A stretch of DNA of 64,000 nucleotides. Origin: Brevundimonas mediterranea. Its GTDB lineage: Bacteria; Pseudomonadota; Alphaproteobacteria; Caulobacterales; Caulobacteraceae. A program made the translations under genes and the position numbers. The stretch is from NCBI RefSeq assembly GCF_011064825.1, contig NZ_CP048751.1, positions 2,170,001-2,234,000 on the forward strand, written 5' to 3'. Under the pieces are notes generated by a model. It made no database searches and was not told the origin of the DNA. It was given only the letters and a program-made list of their open reading frames with translations. This document shows, piece after piece, positions 63,561 to 64,000 of this stretch; the stretch's first letter is position 1, and every line of letters begins with the position of its first letter.

Positions 63561-64000
63561 ATGGCCGAGGCGACGACGGGACTGGATCTGGGCGCGGCTG
63601 CGGCCCTGCTAGCGGCGGGCGTCATCGCCGTGCCGGTGTTCAAGCGCGTCGGTCTGGGCTCGGTGCTCGGCTATCTGGCGGCAGGTCTGGCCATCGGGCC
63701 GTTCGGCCTGAAACTGTTTCAGGAGCCCGAGACCATTCTTCATGTCGCCGAGTTCGGCGTGGTCATCTTCCTGTTCATCATCGGGCTGGAGATGCGGCCC
63801 AAACGGCTGTGGGGGCTGAGGAAAGAGATCTTCGGCCTGGGCGCGGCCCAGGTGCTGTTCTGCGGCCTGATCCTGACCCTGACCGCTATGCTGGCCGGCT
63901 TTTCGGCGCCGGTCGCCTTTGTCGGGGCCATGGGCTTCGTCCTGTCGTCCACCGCCGTCATCATGCAGATGCTGGAGGAGCGGGGCGAGATCGCGGGCGG
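63561..64000 (+). CDS. CPA2-family antiporter (Kef-type), 5' part
   Basis: Only the first 146 residues are in the window, with no stop reached. MAEATTGLDLGAAAALLAAGVIAVPVFKRVGLG, LGYLAAGLAIGPFGL, HVAEFGVVIFLFIIGLEM and GFVLSSTAVIMQML are the N-terminal helices of monovalent cation:proton antiporters. It probably exports K+ or Na+. The start has AGGGG five bases upstream. Whether it is KefB/KefC-like depends on the missing C-terminus. Confidence 0.85.
   Translation, partial: MAEATTGLDLGAAAALLAAGVIAVPVFKRVGLGSVLGYLAAGLAIGPFGLKLFQEPETILHVAEFGVVIFLFIIGLEMRPKRLWGLRKEIFGLGAAQVLFCGLILTLTAMLAGFSAPVAFVGAMGFVLSSTAVIMQMLEERGEIAG

Overview
The window is high-GC DNA (roughly two thirds G+C by eye) from an alphaproteobacterium, most likely Caulobacteraceae and plausibly Brevundimonas. 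Evidence: a PleC-type cell-cycle kinase with a CtrA-like box upstream, large TonB receptors of the Xanthomonas/Caulobacter type, an HWE-family kinase, and a bacterial alternative oxidase. No rRNA, tRNA or CRISPR array was recognised.

Layout. 1-739: truncated IS21-type element (istA and one terminus). 865-3593: copper module, a CsoR repressor divergent from a Cu+-type P1B ATPase, with two palindromic operators between them. 3690-6089: PleC-like kinase. 6126-14181 (minus): complete kdp potassium system in the order 27-aa ORF, kdpF, kdpA, kdpB, a possible 18-aa ORF, kdpC, kdpD, kdpE. 14399-15991: HxlR regulator divergent from an NTF2-like protein and an SDR. 16223-24708: ECF sigma/FecR pair, an STN-type TonB receptor, an exported HD-domain protein and a second paralogous receptor. 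24959-30662: cytochrome b561-like protein, a response regulator/kinase/VIT transporter operon, an HWE kinase followed by alternative oxidase, and a small membrane-anchored protein.

30712-36448: Tat-exported phosphoesterase divergent from a third TonB receptor, then a DUF2231/sorbosone-dehydrogenase pair. 36471-44600: LigD and Ku (non-homologous end joining), a TIGR02587/TIGR02588-like pair, glycogen-debranching-type glucosidase and a GT4 glycosyltransferase. 44944-51209: LOV hybrid kinase, globin-coupled chemoreceptor, MarR regulator and an orphan FixL/NtrB-like kinase. 51574-59378: valine/branched-chain acyl-CoA catabolism (mmsA, acyl-CoA dehydrogenase, hydroxyisobutyryl-CoA hydrolase, mmsB) interrupted by a VapBC-type toxin-antitoxin pair, followed by a flavin reductase fusion and a thiolase. 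59558-64000: unknown conserved-looking protein, CBS protein, VWA lipid/periplasm-type protein, PEP-mutase/isocitrate-lyase superfamily enzyme, and the start of a Kef-type antiporter.

The recurring theme is environmental sensing: six histidine kinases, a chemoreceptor, an ECF system and several metal or repressor-type regulators sit beside the transporters and respiratory or stress enzymes they probably control. The least explained unit is the ECF/TonB/exported-HD locus. Other points worth attention are the toxin-antitoxin pair translationally coupled to a valine-catabolic gene, the HWE kinase coupled to alternative oxidase, and the in-frame TGA-TTG junction between kdpC and kdpD.
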